64,000 nt of DNA from Pseudomonas sp. BN102. Its GTDB lineage: Bacteria > Pseudomonadota > Gammaproteobacteria > Pseudomonadales > Pseudomonadaceae. A model generated the notes under the pieces. It saw only the letters and a program-made list of their open reading frames with translations. It ran no database searches and was not told the origin of the DNA. Of this stretch, positions 44,732-54,525 are shown in pieces; position 1 is the stretch's first letter; every line of letters begins with the position of its first letter. The translations under genes were made by a program, and so were the position numbers. Location of the stretch: positions 76,943 through 140,942 of the forward strand of contig NZ_SSON01000075.1 of the NCBI RefSeq assembly GCF_029871245.1, given 5' to 3'.

Positions 44732-46735
44732 ATGCGTTTCGCTTCGCTTGTGAAGAAGATGGCAGGGCCAGGCACAGCCGCCTGGGATATTCACTACGCG
44801 GCGATCGCCGCCCAGCGGGCGGGTGAAGACGTCATCGTCCTCAGCATCGGCGATCCGGATATAGCCACCCCCGAGCCCATCACCAGCGCCGCCATCGAGG
44901 CGTTGCAGGCCGGCGACACCCATTACTGCGACGTGGCCGGTCGCCCCGAACTGCGCCAGGCCATCGCCGACCTGCATGGCCGGTTGACCGGGCAGGCGGT
45001 GTCGGCAGACAGCACCATACTGGTGGCCGGCGCGCAGAATGGCCTCTATGCCGCCGCCATGTGCCTGCTGGAGGCGGGCGACGAAGTCATCGTCTTCGAC
45101 CCGGTCTACGTCACCTACGAAGCCACCCTCAAGGCCTCTGGCGCCTCCCTGGTGCGAGTGCCTTGCCCCGCCGAAGGCGGCTTCCGACCCGACCTGGCGG
45201 CCCTGCGCGCGGCCATCACCGAACGCACCCGCGCCATCTTCTTCGCCAACCCGAACAACCCCACGGGTGTGGTGCTCGATGCCGAGGAGCTGCAGGCCAT
45301 TGCCGAGCTGGCGCGGCAGCACGACCTCTGGGTGGTGGTGGACGAAGTCTACGAAAGTCTCGCCTTCGAACAGCCCCACCTCTACTTCGCGACCCTGCCG
45401 GGCATGCGCGACCGCACCGCGAGCATCGGCAGCCTGTCCAAGTCCCACGCCATGACCGGCTGGCGCACCGGCTGGGTGGTCGCTAGCCCGGAACTGGTGG
45501 CGCATATCGAGAACCTGGCGCTGAACATGCTCTACGGCCTGCCCGGTTTCGTGCAGGAGGCCGCGCTGGCCGCGGTGCTCGCCTACGACCAGGTGACCCA
45601 TGACATGCGTGAGCTCTACCGGCGACGCCGTGACCTGGTGGTGGAGGCGTTGGAAGGCTGCGCCCCGCTCAAGGTGCTGAAGCCGCAAGCCGGCATGTTC
45701 GTGCTGCTGGATGTGCGTGGCAGCGGTCTTTGCTCGCTGGACTTCGCCTGGCAGCTGTTCCGCGCCACCGGTGTCGCGGTGCTCGATGCCGAAGCCTTCG
45801 GCCCGGCCGCCGCGGGGTTCGTGCGCCTGTCCTACACCTTGGGCGAGGAGCAGTTGACGGAGGCCTGCGCGCGCATCCGCCGCTTCGCTTCCAGCCTGAA
45901 GCCCGGCCCGGCCATCGAGGTGATCGCGACCCGCAAGGCCGATCCCGCTCCCGCCCCGGCTGAACGGCCGAAGATGGTGGAAGTGGATTCCATCCACAAG
46001 CGCTTCGGCCAGTTCGAAGTGCTGAAGGGCGTTTCGCTGACGGCCCACGAGGGGGGCGTCGTGTCCCTGATCGGCGCCAGCGGCTCCGGCAAGAGCACCC
46101 TGTTGCGCTGCATCAACATGCTGGAGATACCCAACCAGGGCACGGTCAAGGTCGACGGCGAGAGCATCCGGCTCACCACCAACCGCGTCGGCGAGCCGGT
46201 GGTGGCCGACCAGAAACAGCTGACCCGCATCCGCTCGCGCCTTGGCATGGTGTTCCAGAGTTTCAACCTCTGGCCCCATCGCACCGTGCTGGAAAACCTC
46301 ATCGAAGCGCCGATCCAGGTGCTGCGCGAGAGCCGCGCCGAAGCCCTGGAACGGGCCGAGGCGCTGCTGGAGCGTGTCGGCCTGGCGGCCAAGCGCCACG
46401 AGTATCCGTCCTTCCTTTCCGGCGGCCAGCAGCAGCGGGTGGCCATCGCCCGCGCGCTGGCGGTGGAACCCAAGGTGATGCTGTTCGACGAACCGACCTC
46501 GGCGCTGGACCCGGAACTGGTGGGCGAAGTGCTGCGGGTGATCCGCTCGCTGGCCGAAGAGGGCCGCACCATGATCCTGGTGACCCACGAAATGGCCTTC
46601 GCCCGCGACGTCTCCAGCCACGTCGCTTTCCTTCACCAGGGCCGGATCGAAGAAGAAGGTCCAGCGCAGGAAGTCTTCCTGCGCCCGCGCAGCGAACGCT
46701 GCCGGCAGTTCGTCACCGCGCACCAGAATCGCTGA
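44732..46735 (+). CDS. Fusion of AruH-like aminotransferase and AotP/HisP-like ABC ATPase
   Basis: A 667-residue protein with two complete domains. Residues 1-395 are a fold-type I PLP aminotransferase close to arginine:pyruvate transaminase AruH (start MRFASLVKKMAGPGTAAWDI; PNNPTG; PLP Lys237 in SLSKSHAMTGWRTGW; C-terminal FVRLSYTLG). A Pro/Ala linker (DPAPAPAERPK) leads to an amino-acid ABC ATPase from Met415: Walker A GASGSGKS near 448, LSGGQQQRV near 562, VMLFDEPTSALDPE near 585, switch His in VTHEMAFAR. No stop, frameshift or ribosome site separates the halves. SBP and permeases follow, so import and first catabolic step share one polypeptide. Confidence 0.9.
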   Translation: MRFASLVKKMAGPGTAAWDIHYAAIAAQRAGEDVIVLSIGDPDIATPEPITSAAIEALQAGDTHYCDVAGRPELRQAIADLHGRLTGQAVSADSTILVAGAQNGLYAAAMCLLEAGDEVIVFDPVYVTYEATLKASGASLVRVPCPAEGGFRPDLAALRAAITERTRAIFFANPNNPTGVVLDAEELQAIAELARQHDLWVVVDEVYESLAFEQPHLYFATLPGMRDRTASIGSLSKSHAMTGWRTGWVVASPELVAHIENLALNMLYGLPGFVQEAALAAVLAYDQVTHDMRELYRRRRDLVVEALEGCAPLKVLKPQAGMFVLLDVRGSGLCSLDFAWQLFRATGVAVLDAEAFGPAAAGFVRLSYTLGEEQLTEACARIRRFASSLKPGPAIEVIATRKADPAPAPAERPKMVEVDSIHKRFGQFEVLKGVSLTAHEGGVVSLIGASGSGKSTLLRCINMLEIPNQGTVKVDGESIRLTTNRVGEPVVADQKQLTRIRSRLGMVFQSFNLWPHRTVLENLIEAPIQVLRESRAEALERAEALLERVGLAAKRHEYPSFLSGGQQQRVAIARALAVEPKVMLFDEPTSALDPELVGEVLRVIRSLAEEGRTMILVTHEMAFARDVSSHVAFLHQGRIEEEGPAQEVFLRPRSERCRQFVTAHQNR

Positions 46736-46806
46736 CCCCGGCCGCCAGCGGCGGCCAGCGCGACAAGCTCTAACCACAACAACATCAAGCAGGGCAGGGG
46801 AACACC

Positions 46807-47592
46807 ATGAAGAAGTCTCGACTGGCAAGTTGGATGGCAGGCGCGGTAATGCTCGTGGCCGGCGCGGCGGGCGCCCAGGCCGAAACCCTGAAGTTCGCGA
46901 TGGCGGCCGAACCCTATCCGCCATTCTCCAGCAAGCAGCCGGACGGCCAGTGGGCCGGCTTCGAGCCCGACCTGATCCGCGCCCTCTGCGCGCAGATGCA
47001 GGCCCAGTGCGAAATAGACGAAGTGGCCTGGGACGGACTGATCCCCGCGCTGATGGCGAAGAAGGTGGACGTGATCTTCAACTCCATGTCCGTCACCGAG
47101 GAGCGTGAGAAGCAGATCGCCTTCAGCCGCGCCTACTACGACACGCCGGTGGCCGTGGCCGCGCCCCATGCGCTGGACTTCGCAATCAGCCCCGAGGGGC
47201 TGAAGGGCAAGGTAATCGGTGTGCAACTCTCCACCGTCAGCTCCAACTACCTGAAGAAGTACTACGAGGACATCGCCGACGTGCGCTACTACGACACCCA
47301 GGACTCGGTGAACGCCGATCTGGTGGCCGGGCGCATCGACCTGATGATGGCCGACGGCATCGCCGTCAGCGCCTTCGTCAAATCCCCCGACGCCCAGGCC
47401 GCCGGCATCGAGAACAAGGGCGAGGTGCCCTACGACCCGGTGTTCGGTCGCGGCGTCGGGGCCGGCCTGCGCAAGGACGACACGGCCCTCAAGGCCAAGC
47501 TCGACGAAGCCATCGCCAAGCTGCTGGCCAGCGAGGACTACACGACCATTTCCGCCAAGTACTTCGACGTCAGCGTCGCGCCGAAGCAGTGA
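46807..47592 (+). CDS. Periplasmic amino-acid-binding protein (SBP_bac_3, AotJ/HisJ-like)
   Basis: A 261-residue exported binding protein. Signal peptide MKKSRLASWMAGAVMLVAGA with cleavage after AQA. The mature part shows LKFAMAAEPYPPFSSK, the PDGQWAGFEPDLI motif and MSVTEEREKQIAFS, all typical of lysine/arginine/ornithine/histidine-binding proteins. An AGGGGA ribosome site precedes the ATG. It lies 71 bases after the fusion gene. Confidence 0.92.
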   Translation: MKKSRLASWMAGAVMLVAGAAGAQAETLKFAMAAEPYPPFSSKQPDGQWAGFEPDLIRALCAQMQAQCEIDEVAWDGLIPALMAKKVDVIFNSMSVTEEREKQIAFSRAYYDTPVAVAAPHALDFAISPEGLKGKVIGVQLSTVSSNYLKKYYEDIADVRYYDTQDSVNADLVAGRIDLMMADGIAVSAFVKSPDAQAAGIENKGEVPYDPVFGRGVGAGLRKDDTALKAKLDEAIAKLLASEDYTTISAKYFDVSVAPKQ

Positions 47593-47652
47593 CCTCCGGA
47601 GCCATCCTGGCAGCCCCGGGATGGCGCATTTCCGCCTCGATGAGGGCCTGCA

Positions 47653-48363
47653 ATGCAGTCTTACTTTGAACTGGTCGGCTTCGGCGCCCAGGGTTGGGGC
47701 CCGGCGCTGCTCAAGGGGTTGTGGGTAACCCTGCAGATTTCCGTCGGCGCCTTCCTGGTCGGCATGCTGATCGGCCTCGCGGTCGCCATGGGCAAGCTCA
47801 GCGGGCCGCGCCCCGTGGCGCAACTGATGCGCGGCTACACCACCCTGTGCCGCGCCGTGCCTGAGCTGCTGCTGATCCTGCTGCTCTACTACGTCGGCTC
47901 CATGGGCCTGAACCAGCTGTTCGCCTGGCTGGGTTACGGTGACCTCAAACTTAACGGCACAGTGGTGGCGATCGCCGTGCTTGGTCTGGTGCAGGGCGCC
48001 TATGCCTCGGAAATCTTCCGTGGCGCCATCCAGGCCATTCCCTCTGGCCAGATCGAAGCGGCGCGAGCCTTCGGCATGGGCGGCTTCAGCCTGTTCCGCC
48101 GGGTGACCTTGCCGATCATGGCGCCCAATGCCCTGGCCGGCATGGCCAACCTCTGGGTCAACCTGATCAAGGACAGCGCCCTGATCAGCGTGGTCGGCAC
48201 CAACGAGCTGCTGTTCACCGCCAAGCAGGCGGCCGGCTCCACTCGCCACTACCTGACCTTCTACCTCACCGCGGCGGCCTTCTATTACGTGCTGACCGTG
48301 CTCTCCAACCTGTTTTCCGGCTGGCTCGAGCGGCGTTTCCGCCGCTGGACGCCGTCGGTGTGA
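47653..48363 (+). CDS. Amino-acid ABC permease (AotQ/HisQ-like)
   Basis: A 236-residue inner-membrane permease with five hydrophobic segments. LLKGLWVTLQISVGAFLVG at the N-terminus and the EAA motif GQIEAARAFGMGG ... LPIMAPNALAG are typical of HisQ/AotQ. It is followed after 13 bases by its partner. Confidence 0.92.
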   Translation: MQSYFELVGFGAQGWGPALLKGLWVTLQISVGAFLVGMLIGLAVAMGKLSGPRPVAQLMRGYTTLCRAVPELLLILLLYYVGSMGLNQLFAWLGYGDLKLNGTVVAIAVLGLVQGAYASEIFRGAIQAIPSGQIEAARAFGMGGFSLFRRVTLPIMAPNALAGMANLWVNLIKDSALISVVGTNELLFTAKQAAGSTRHYLTFYLTAAAFYYVLTVLSNLFSGWLERRFRRWTPSV

Positions 48364-48376
48364 GCGAGGGCTGACG

Positions 48377-49072
48377 ATGACCGCTGCCTGGATAATCGAC
48401 TACGGCAAACTGCTGCTCGGTGGCCTCGGCACCACCCTGCTGATGCTCGCCATCTCCGCCCTTCTGGGCTTTGTCCTGGCCCTGCTGGTGGCACTGGCGC
48501 GGATGTCGCGCAACCCGCTGCTGGCGGGCACTAGCCTGGCCTACACCAGCGTTATCCGCGGCACGCCGCTGCTGGTGCAGATCTACATCTTCTACTACGG
48601 CCTGGGCAGCCTCTTCGCCCACTTCCCGCTGATCCGCGGCAGCTTTCTCTGGCCTTACCTGCGCGATGGCTTCTGGTACATCGTCTTTGCCCTGGTGCTC
48701 TCGGTGGGCGCCTATGTCGGCGAGGTGATTCGCGGCGGCATGAGGTCGGTGCCCAAGGGCGAGCTGGAAGCTGCGGCGGCCTTCGGCATGCGTCACCGCC
48801 TGGTGCTGATCCGGGTCTGGCTGCCGAGGGCGATCCGCCTGCTGCTGCCGACGCTCGCCGGGGAAACGGTGATGCTGCTGAAATCCACCGCGCTGGCTTC
48901 GACCGTAGCCGTTGTCGACCTGCTGGGCGCCGCTAACGTGGTGCGCGCCCAGACCTTCCAGATCTACCAGCCGCTGTTGCTGGTGGCCGGCATCTACATC
49001 TGCCTGACCTTCATGATCGAGACGGGATTTGGCCTGGCGGAGCGACGAAGCATGTTTCGTCGGGCGAACTGA
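48377..49072 (+). CDS. Amino-acid ABC permease (AotM/HisM-like)
   Basis: A 231-residue permease, partner of the HisQ-like protein. LLLGGLGTTLLMLAISALLG, RGTPLLVQIYIFYYGLG and the EAA loop GELEAAAAFGMRHRLVLIRV are present. It completes the importer whose ATPase is the C-terminal half of the fusion protein. A repeat element follows. Confidence 0.92.
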   Translation: MTAAWIIDYGKLLLGGLGTTLLMLAISALLGFVLALLVALARMSRNPLLAGTSLAYTSVIRGTPLLVQIYIFYYGLGSLFAHFPLIRGSFLWPYLRDGFWYIVFALVLSVGAYVGEVIRGGMRSVPKGELEAAAAFGMRHRLVLIRVWLPRAIRLLLPTLAGETVMLLKSTALASTVAVVDLLGAANVVRAQTFQIYQPLLLVAGIYICLTFMIETGFGLAERRSMFRRAN

Positions 49073-49092
49073 CAGGGGGCTGACACATTACC

Positions 49093-49189
49093 TGTGGGGG
49101 CGAATTCATTCGCTAAGCAGACCGCAGGTCTGCCTGTGAGGTTAATTGGGGCAGCTTCGCCGCCCTTAGCGAATGAATTCGCCCCCACA
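49093..49189. repeat. Three-hairpin intergenic repeat, copy 5 (inverted orientation)
   Basis: TGTGGGGGCGAATTCATTCG opens, CGAATGAATTCGCCCCCACA closes. The inner hairpins (AGACC-gca-GGTCT then GGGGCAGC region) occur in reverse order compared with the copy at 43610, so the element is inserted in the other orientation. Confidence 0.88.
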
Positions 49190-49221
49190 ACGTGTTTCGG
49201 TTCAACCTCGGCCGCAAGAAA

Positions 49222-49845
49222 TCAGGCATAGGCCCCGCGCCGCAGGCTGTCGACCCAGCGGCGGCTGATGTCCAGGCCTTCCTCGGCACTGAAGTTGGCG
49301 GGGTTGAGGCACCATTCCAGCCACAGGCCGTCGAGCAATGCCGACAGGCCGATTGCCGCCAGGCGCGGCTTGGCAATGGCGAAGCCTTCCTCCCGGGCGA
49401 GTTCCGAGAGCAATTGTTCCAGCAATACCAGGGAGCCGCCGTAGGTGCGCTCGTGGGCTTGGTTCACTTGCGGGGAGTGGCGGATCAAACTCCAGAACAC
49501 CACCCACGGGCTGAGCAGGTCGGGGTCCAGGGTTACCGGCGAGAAGTAACCAGTGAGGAAGGCGTCCACGCGTGCGGCAGGCGCCGGCCCGGCGGCGTCG
49601 ATTTGTGCCAGCAGGGCCTGGTTGACCTCGCTGGCCAGGGTTTCATAGGCCTGGGCCACCAGCGCATCGATGCTGCCGAAATAGTGGTTGATCAGCCCGA
49701 CAGCGACATTGGCCTCCTTGGCGATGCGGCGCACCGAGATGCCCGCATGGCCCTCGGCGACCAGGCAGCGCAGGGCCGCGCGCACCAGGTGTTCGCGGCG
49801 TTCGTCGGGGTTGGTCCGGGGCTGTCTTTCGCGGGGCGTATCCAA
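49222..49845 (-). CDS. TetR-family regulator, BetI-like
   Basis: A 207-residue repressor. The helix-turn-helix is at about 20-60 (LVRAALRCLVAEGHAGISVR, then IAKEANVAVGLINHYFGS), and the C-terminal domain has the BetI-type FWSLIRHSPQVNQ and LSALLDGLWLEWCL. The TTG start at 49845 with GGAAG upstream gives a length close to BetI (about 200); an ATG at 49929 adds 28 residues of non-helical sequence. It is divergent from the AotO-like gene and is the natural candidate to control the cluster. Confidence 0.8.
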   Translation of the reverse strand: MDTPRERQPRTNPDERREHLVRAALRCLVAEGHAGISVRRIAKEANVAVGLINHYFGSIDALVAQAYETLASEVNQALLAQIDAAGPAPAARVDAFLTGYFSPVTLDPDLLSPWVVFWSLIRHSPQVNQAHERTYGGSLVLLEQLLSELAREEGFAIAKPRLAAIGLSALLDGLWLEWCLNPANFSAEEGLDISRRWVDSLRRGAYA

Positions 49846-49943
49846 GGGCGACTTCCTTCGCTCGATCGGCCGGGATAGTACCGCCTGGCCAGGCGACAAA
49901 CCAACCGTCCGGGCTCGCCCGGCGGCCATCAGGAGGGTAGGAC

Positions 49944-50957
49944 ATGATCGAAGACGTATCCCTGAGCGTGCCGGGTGATTCCGGCGCATTGCTGCGGGTG
50001 CCGGCCTGGCGCCTGGACAGCGGCAAGCCGGGACCCAGGGCCCACCTGCAGGCCGGCGTCCATGCCGACGAGATCGCCGGCATGCTGGTGCTGCACAAGC
50101 TGCTGCCGCGCCTGCAGGCTGCCGCCGAGAGCGGCCTTCTGCGGGGCTGCGTGACCCTGGTGCCCCAGGCCAATCCGCTGGGTATCGGCCAGTTTCGCCA
50201 TGGACGCATCCTTGGCCGGGTGCATGAACCCAGTAGCCGCAACTTCAACCGGGGCTTCCCCGCATCCCTGGCCCAGGCTCGCCCGCTGGGTAACCTGGCC
50301 GTCTGGCAGAAGGCCTTGGCAAGCCTCGCGGCGGATGCCGACATCGTCCTCGACCTGCATACCGACGACGAGGCGCTGCAATACGTCTACCTGCACCAGT
50401 GCTTCTGGCCCGTCGGCCAGGACCTGGCGGCGGCCCTGGGGGCCGAGGTGGCGATCATCTGGGAGGGCGACAGCGATGGTGCCTTCGAGGAAGTGGTGAT
50501 CGCTCCCTGGCTGGCGGAGGGACGCTTCGAGGGGCGCCTGGTCGCCACCGTCGAATTGCGCGGCCAGGGCGACGTCAGCGATGCCCTGGCGCAGCAGGAT
50601 GCCGACGGCCTCTACGCCTTCCTCTGTGCCCGTGGCCTGATCGCGCAAGCGGCGGAGCTGCCGGAATGGCAGGGCAGGGCGGTGCCCATCGGGCATATGG
50701 AAACGGTCTTCGCGCCAGCGGCAGGGGTGCTGGTGTTCGAGCGGGAGCTGGGTGATGTCGTCCAGGCCGGCGAGCGCTTCGCGCGAGTCATCGCCATCCC
50801 CGGCGACCCGGCCAGCGAGCAGGTGCTGGTGGCGCCTCAGGCGGGGCGGATGGTCACCCGCTACCGCGACCGGCTGGTGCCGGAGGGAGCGATAGTCGCC
50901 AAGTTCACCGGCTCGGCGCCGTCCAGTACCTGGACCTCCGGTGCGCTCGATCCGTGA
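49944..50957 (+). CDS. AotO-like M14 succinylglutamate desuccinylase/aspartoacylase-family protein
   Basis: A 337-residue zinc hydrolase-like protein. Zinc ligands are His40 and Glu43 (GVHADEIAG) and His139 (LDLHTDDE). The C-terminal part (ETVFAPAAGVLVFERELGD) is the barrel typical of aspartoacylase relatives. In P. aeruginosa the gene aotO in the arginine/ornithine uptake operon belongs to this family, so the cluster keeps the same four component types. Whether it removes an acyl group from an amino acid is unknown. AGGAGGG precedes the ATG. Confidence 0.82.
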   Translation: MIEDVSLSVPGDSGALLRVPAWRLDSGKPGPRAHLQAGVHADEIAGMLVLHKLLPRLQAAAESGLLRGCVTLVPQANPLGIGQFRHGRILGRVHEPSSRNFNRGFPASLAQARPLGNLAVWQKALASLAADADIVLDLHTDDEALQYVYLHQCFWPVGQDLAAALGAEVAIIWEGDSDGAFEEVVIAPWLAEGRFEGRLVATVELRGQGDVSDALAQQDADGLYAFLCARGLIAQAAELPEWQGRAVPIGHMETVFAPAAGVLVFERELGDVVQAGERFARVIAIPGDPASEQVLVAPQAGRMVTRYRDRLVPEGAIVAKFTGSAPSSTWTSGALDP

Positions 50958-50979
50958 TCCAGCGCGCCAGGGCTTGATC

Positions 50980-51043
50980 GTAGGGTGCGCCATGCGCACC
51001 GGAACTCCAACGCGGGGCTCCTGGCGCGCGCAGCGCAACCTAC
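50980..51043. repeat. GTAGGGTGCGC-type REP
   Basis: GTAGGGTGCGCCATGCGCACC opens and GCGCAACCTAC closes. Similar GGTGCGCATGGC pieces occur at 35880 and 39758. A common Pseudomonas repeat type. Confidence 0.65.
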
Positions 51044-51058
51044 GGGGCTCCAGCTACG

Positions 51059-52642
<1,584 letters not shown>

Positions 52643-53078
52643 GGAAATGGAATCCGTCGACGAGTAGTCGGTCTGTCAAAAAAGGCGGCGATTATAGCGG
52701 TATTCGCAGGCCAAGCGGCGCCCATCGGGCGAGCGGAATCTCGGCGGTTGTGCGGTATTCCAGTTCGTTGTGTTGGATATCTGAAACAGTCAACTGGCGA
52801 TGCGACAAAGGGATGCGCCAAAGCGGCAATTTTTGATTGATCTGTGCTTCCTGTGGTCCTAAAGTTCGCGCCCGAACGTCCATGCTGGCAACGATCCATC
52901 CGGCTCAAGTACTGACGACGAGAGGTTTGCAGTCCTGATCGACTGAAAATCCTCGGCGACATGCCTTGGGAAGTAGGCGAACCAAAGTGGGGAAACTGAT
53001 CAGACGTTCAGGCCTGTTGTCCAAAGACTCGGCCACCCCTAACAACTTTCGTTTGTTTTGCCATATGGAGTCCCTCGC
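52643..53078. promoter_or_regulatory. Divergent intergenic region prfC/speC
   Basis: 436 bases without a supported gene. It holds both promoters and a long leader for the decarboxylase; short frames here (for example on the minus strand at 52639-52962) look like chance. TGGAGTCC just before 53079 serves as ribosome site. Confidence 0.5.
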
Positions 53079-54242
53079 ATGTCGATCAAGGTCGAAGATT
53101 ACTTCTCGCCCGAAACTTTCCAGCGCATGAAGGCGTTTGCCGACAAGCAAGAAACCCCGTTCGTGGTGATCGACAAGCAGACCATCGCCGATTCGTACGA
53201 CCAGTTGGTGAGCTGCTTCCCCTTCGCCAAGATCTACTACGCAGTGAAGGCCAACCCGGCCACCGAGATCACCGAGCTGCTGCGTGACAAGGGTTCGAAT
53301 TTCGACATCGCCTCCATCTACGAGCTGGACAAGGTGATGAAGACCGGTGTCGGCCCTGAGCGCATCAGCTACGGCAACACCATCAAGAAAGCCCGTGACA
53401 TCCGCTATTTCTTTGATAAGGGCGTGCGCCTGTTTGCCACCGACTCCGAAGCCGACCTGCGCAACATCGCCAAGGCCGCTCCGGGCGCCAAGGTCTATGT
53501 GCGCATCCTCACCGAAGGCTCCACCTCGGCCGACTGGCCGCTGTCGCGCAAGTTCGGTTGCAACCCGGACATGGCCCTGGACCTCTTGATCCTCGCCAAG
53601 CAACTGGGCCTGGTGCCCTACGGCGTGTCCTTCCACGTGGGCAGCCAGCAGCGCGACATCGACGTCTGGGACGCCGCCATCGCCAAGGTCAAAGTGATCT
53701 TCGAGCGCCTGAAGGAAGAAGACGGCATCACCCTGCAGATGATCAACATGGGCGGCGGCTTCCCGGCCAACTACATCCAGCGCACCAACAGCCTGGAAAC
53801 CTACGCCGAGGAAATCATCCGCTTCCTCAAGGAAGACTTCGGCGACGAACTGCCGGAAATCATCCTCGAGCCGGGCCGTTCGCTGATCGCCAACGCCGGT
53901 ATCCTGGTCAGCGAAGTCGTGCTGGTTGCGCGCAAGTCCCGCACCGCAGTGGAGCGCTGGATCTACACCGATGTGGGCAAGTTCTCCGGCCTGATCGAAA
54001 CCATGGACGAGGCCATCAAGTTCCCGATCTGGGTCGAGAAGAAGGGCGAGGTGGAAGAGGTGGTGATCGCCGGCCCCACTTGCGACAGCGCCGACATCAT
54101 GTACGAGAACTACAAGTACGGCCTGCCGCTGAACCTGGCCGCCGAGGACCGCCTCTACTGGCTGTCGACCGGCGCCTACACCACCAGCTACAGCGCAGTG
54201 GAGTTCAATGGCTTCCCGCCGCTGAAGGCCTTCTACCTGTAA
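53079..54242 (+). CDS. speC: Lysine/ornithine decarboxylase, alanine-racemase fold
   Basis: A 387-residue PLP enzyme forming putrescine (and cadaverine). Fold-type III features: PLP Lys57 (YYAVKANP), the His of YGVSFHVGSQQ, GGGFP, the phosphate-binding ILEPGRSLIANAG, and catalytic Cys335 (PTCDSADIM). Length equals the P. aeruginosa enzyme PA4519. This is the eukaryote-like ODC, not the large E. coli SpeC. Its substrates overlap with those of the import cluster just upstream. Confidence 0.95.
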   Translation: MSIKVEDYFSPETFQRMKAFADKQETPFVVIDKQTIADSYDQLVSCFPFAKIYYAVKANPATEITELLRDKGSNFDIASIYELDKVMKTGVGPERISYGNTIKKARDIRYFFDKGVRLFATDSEADLRNIAKAAPGAKVYVRILTEGSTSADWPLSRKFGCNPDMALDLLILAKQLGLVPYGVSFHVGSQQRDIDVWDAAIAKVKVIFERLKEEDGITLQMINMGGGFPANYIQRTNSLETYAEEIIRFLKEDFGDELPEIILEPGRSLIANAGILVSEVVLVARKSRTAVERWIYTDVGKFSGLIETMDEAIKFPIWVEKKGEVEEVVIAGPTCDSADIMYENYKYGLPLNLAAEDRLYWLSTGAYTTSYSAVEFNGFPPLKAFYL

Positions 54243-54265
54243 GGTTGCATGCGTTTCAGACAAGG

Positions 54266-54290
54266 CCCGCCACATGGCGGGTTTTGTTTT
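54266..54290 (+). terminator. Terminator of speC
   Basis: CCCGCC and GGCGGG (54266-54271 with 54276-54281) pair around ACAT and are followed by TTTTGTTTTT. Confidence 0.9.
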
Positions 54291-54321
54291 TGGGCCGCGC
54301 AGAGGCGCGGGCGGACTTTGC

Positions 54322-54355
54322 CGTAGGTTGGCGCAGAGCGCAGCGAAGCCCAACG
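54322..54355. repeat. GTAGGTTGG-type repeat
   Basis: CGTAGGTTGGCGC and AGCGAAGCCCAACG form the ends of a common Pseudomonas intergenic repeat, here between speC and the TonB receptor. Confidence 0.6.
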
Positions 54356-54468
54356 GATCGCGAGTCCGGGTCGTCAGCTTCCACCGCCTCCCAAGCCCTA
54401 TTTGGCGCGTTGCCTGTAAGGCTCTTCCGTAACGATCAATGGCTTTTCCGAGTCTGCGTCGGATAGCT

Positions 54469-54487
54469 ATTTGTGATAATCATTCTC
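54469..54487 (+). promoter_or_regulatory. Fur box of the first PiuA-like receptor gene
   Basis: ATTTGTGATAATCATTCTC matches 14 of 19 positions of the Fur consensus GATAATGATAATCATTATC. It lies about 40 bases before the start codon, so the gene should be repressed in iron-replete cells. Confidence 0.8.
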
Positions 54488-54525
54488 AAATAGAGTCTCT
54501 CCCCATTCAACTGGGGAGCACTCTC

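Noticed and set aside
44504-46924. N-terminal 800 codons of the long frame read from 46924 to 43730
   Set aside because: Antisense to the aminotransferase-ATPase fusion; only the last 257 codons (TatD) are real.
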